Source: Flavobacterium sp. (GTDB taxonomy: Bacteria; Bacteroidota; Bacteroidia; Flavobacteriales; Flavobacteriaceae). Taken from it: DNA of 64,000 bases. The translations under genes and the position numbers were made by a program. The stretch's first letter is position 1, and every line of letters starts with the position of its first letter. The notes under the pieces are model-generated. The model worked only from the letters and a program-made list of their open reading frames with translations, was not told the origin of the DNA and ran no database searches. Positions 63,261 through 64,000 of the stretch are shown piece after piece. The DNA is taken from contig NZ_SEBR01000007.1 in NCBI RefSeq assembly GCF_004295795.1, positions 1 to 64,000 on the forward strand, read 5' to 3'.

Positions 63261-63620
63261 ATGGGAATCATCAGACTCAAAAATATACGCACTTTTTCGT
63301 ACCACGGCTGTTTGCCCGAAGAGACCAAAATCGGTTCGGAATACACGGTAGATCTTGAAATAAAGACCGATTTGAGAAAATCTGCCGAAAGCGACGCACT
63401 TGCCGACACCGTAGATTATGTGCTGCTGAACCGCATCGTTGTTGAGGAAATGCGAATTCCGTCGAAACTTTTGGAACATGTCGCGCACCGAATCATCGTT
63501 CGTGTTTTTGGAGAAATCCCCGAAGTTTCGTGCATCACTTTGGGCGTGTCGAAAATCAATCCGCCGATTGGTGGCGATGTCGAAATGGTCACGATCGTGA
63601 TGGAAGAATATAGGAGTTGA
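63261..63620 (+). CDS. folB: Dihydroneopterin aldolase
   Basis: A 119-residue folate-pathway enzyme that splits dihydroneopterin to 6-hydroxymethyl-dihydropterin and glycolaldehyde. It has RTFSYHGCLPEETKIG (catalytic and substrate-binding region), TVDYVLLNRIV, SKLLEHVAHRI, and the late GVSKINPPIGGDVE. Length normal. Start at 63261 follows a -7 element. It is divergent from glnS. Confidence 0.95.
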   Translation: MGIIRLKNIRTFSYHGCLPEETKIGSEYTVDLEIKTDLRKSAESDALADTVDYVLLNRIVVEEMRIPSKLLEHVAHRIIVRVFGEIPEVSCITLGVSKINPPIGGDVEMVTIVMEEYRS

Positions 63621-63831
63621 TCCTAAAAAATAAACCGTTTGGACAAAGTGCAAAGCAGGCGAGGAGCGATCTAAAACGCGAACCTAAGCTTTCGTAAACG
63701 CCATTTTTTCGCTCCATTGCAAACCGTTTGGAAGTTCATTTTTCCCGAATTCGATTGGATCACACAGCTTTTCCCGCAAGCTCCAAATCCATAAAATCAT
63801 TTTGTAATAAAAGTACGAAACGCCTAAAAAT
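63621..63831. other. Gap between folB and tRNA-Cys
   Basis: About 210 bases without a gene I can support. A 12-bp direct repeat, AAACCGTTTGGA, occurs at 63632-63643 and 63721-63732. A 38-codon minus-strand ATG frame (MILWIWSLREKLCDP) runs from 63800 to 63684 but has no supporting signal. Confidence 0.5.
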
Positions 63832-63865
63832 AAAAAACCTCCAAAGTTTCCTTCGAAGGTTTTTT
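63832..63865 (-). terminator. Terminator of tRNA-Cys
   Basis: AAAAAACCT (63832-63840) / AGGTTTTTT (63857-63865) form the stem; the minus strand ends TTTTTTATTTTT. It is directly next to the tRNA 3' end. Confidence 0.75.
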
Positions 63866-63866
63866 G

Positions 63867-63937
63867 AGGCATCGAGCGGATTCGAACCGCTGTAAGAGCT
63901 TTTGCAGAGCCCGGCCTAGCCACTCGGCCACGACGCC
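63867..63937 (-). tRNA. tRNA-Cys (anticodon GCA)
   Basis: A 71-base tRNA without encoded CCA. Acceptor stem GGCGTCG / CGATGCC (one G-T pair), discriminator U73 as expected for cysteine, anticodon loop CTGCAAA with anticodon GCA, and T-arm AGCGGTTCGAATCCGCT. It may be the last of a group continuing beyond the window. Confidence 0.95.
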
Positions 63938-64000
63938 AATTTGTAATCAGGTCGGCAAATGTAACCAAATCTTTTAAAGTTTGAAAGTTTCGGTCGAAAA

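Noticed and set aside
63684..63968. Minus-strand 94-codon frame at the window end
   Set aside because: Its first half is the tRNA-Cys gene and its terminator read as protein.

Overview
The window is a chromosomal piece of a Bacteroidota genome, most likely a member of Flavobacteriaceae (Flavobacterium-like) with a fairly high GC content (about 45-50% where I counted single lines by eye). The reasons are: type IX secretion (T9SS) sorting domains of both types, a SUF iron-sulfur locus with DUF59/DUF2480/DUF3078 neighbours, lineage-typical families (DUF4175, DUF4837, DUF4349, YtxH/holin/DUF6327), Bacteroidota -7 elements (TAnnTTTG) directly in front of many genes, and no Shine-Dalgarno sequences.

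Layout. 1-6212 (minus): most of a giant T9SS surface protein with an adhesin-like domain, three CUB/Fn3 pairs, a choice-of-anchor L domain and an Ig-like repeat array; its C-terminal sorting domain begins at the window edge. 6.4-7.6 kb: hflX. 7.7-23.4 kb: SUF locus on the minus strand (sufA-like, sufB, a DUF433/DUF5615 toxin-antitoxin-like pair, sufC, sufD, then a 7-kb unrelated block, then sufS, a small exported protein, sufE, sufT-like, DUF2480, DUF3078). The 7-kb block carries two membrane proteins, a lipoprotein, and a plus-strand run of lipoprotein, serine hydrolase, small exported protein and an alarmone-hydrolase-like HD protein cut by an in-frame TAG. 23.6-30.5 kb: exported or hydrolytic enzymes (MBL hydrolase, two tandem S8 proteases, M1 peptidase) and a lipoprotein. 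31.4-35.2 kb: rnpA-DUF4349-S41 peptidase-OmpA. 35.2-41.3 kb: elaA, DUF4837, a LysM lytic transglycosylase, pgk, and a T9SS-tailed intradiol dioxygenase.

41.4-44.4 kb: a tightly overlapping LytS/LytTR two-component operon with an unknown protein and a pirin-like cupin. 44.5-48.3 kb: holB and DoxX convergent with a PIF1-like helicase (the last two overlap). 48.4-55.8 kb: a Skp-like protein, a methyltransferase, mnmG, ybeY and a very large DUF4175 membrane protein; three parS-like palindromes lie around mnmG. 56-64 kb: gltX, two small envelope genes, an SPFH protein, the DUF6327-holin-YtxH trio, glnS, folB and tRNA-Cys.

How they work together. The SUF genes form one iron-sulfur assembly pathway split into two transcription blocks. 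Most other genes are either envelope/exported proteins or housekeeping translation genes (gltX, glnS, mnmG, ybeY, rnpA, tRNA-Cys). I did not find a phage, insertion sequence, CRISPR array or recognised defence system. The features most worth following are the two interruptions of the suf locus, the amber-truncated HD protein, the GC step in the giant adhesin, the parS-like cluster and the very short 5' leaders.
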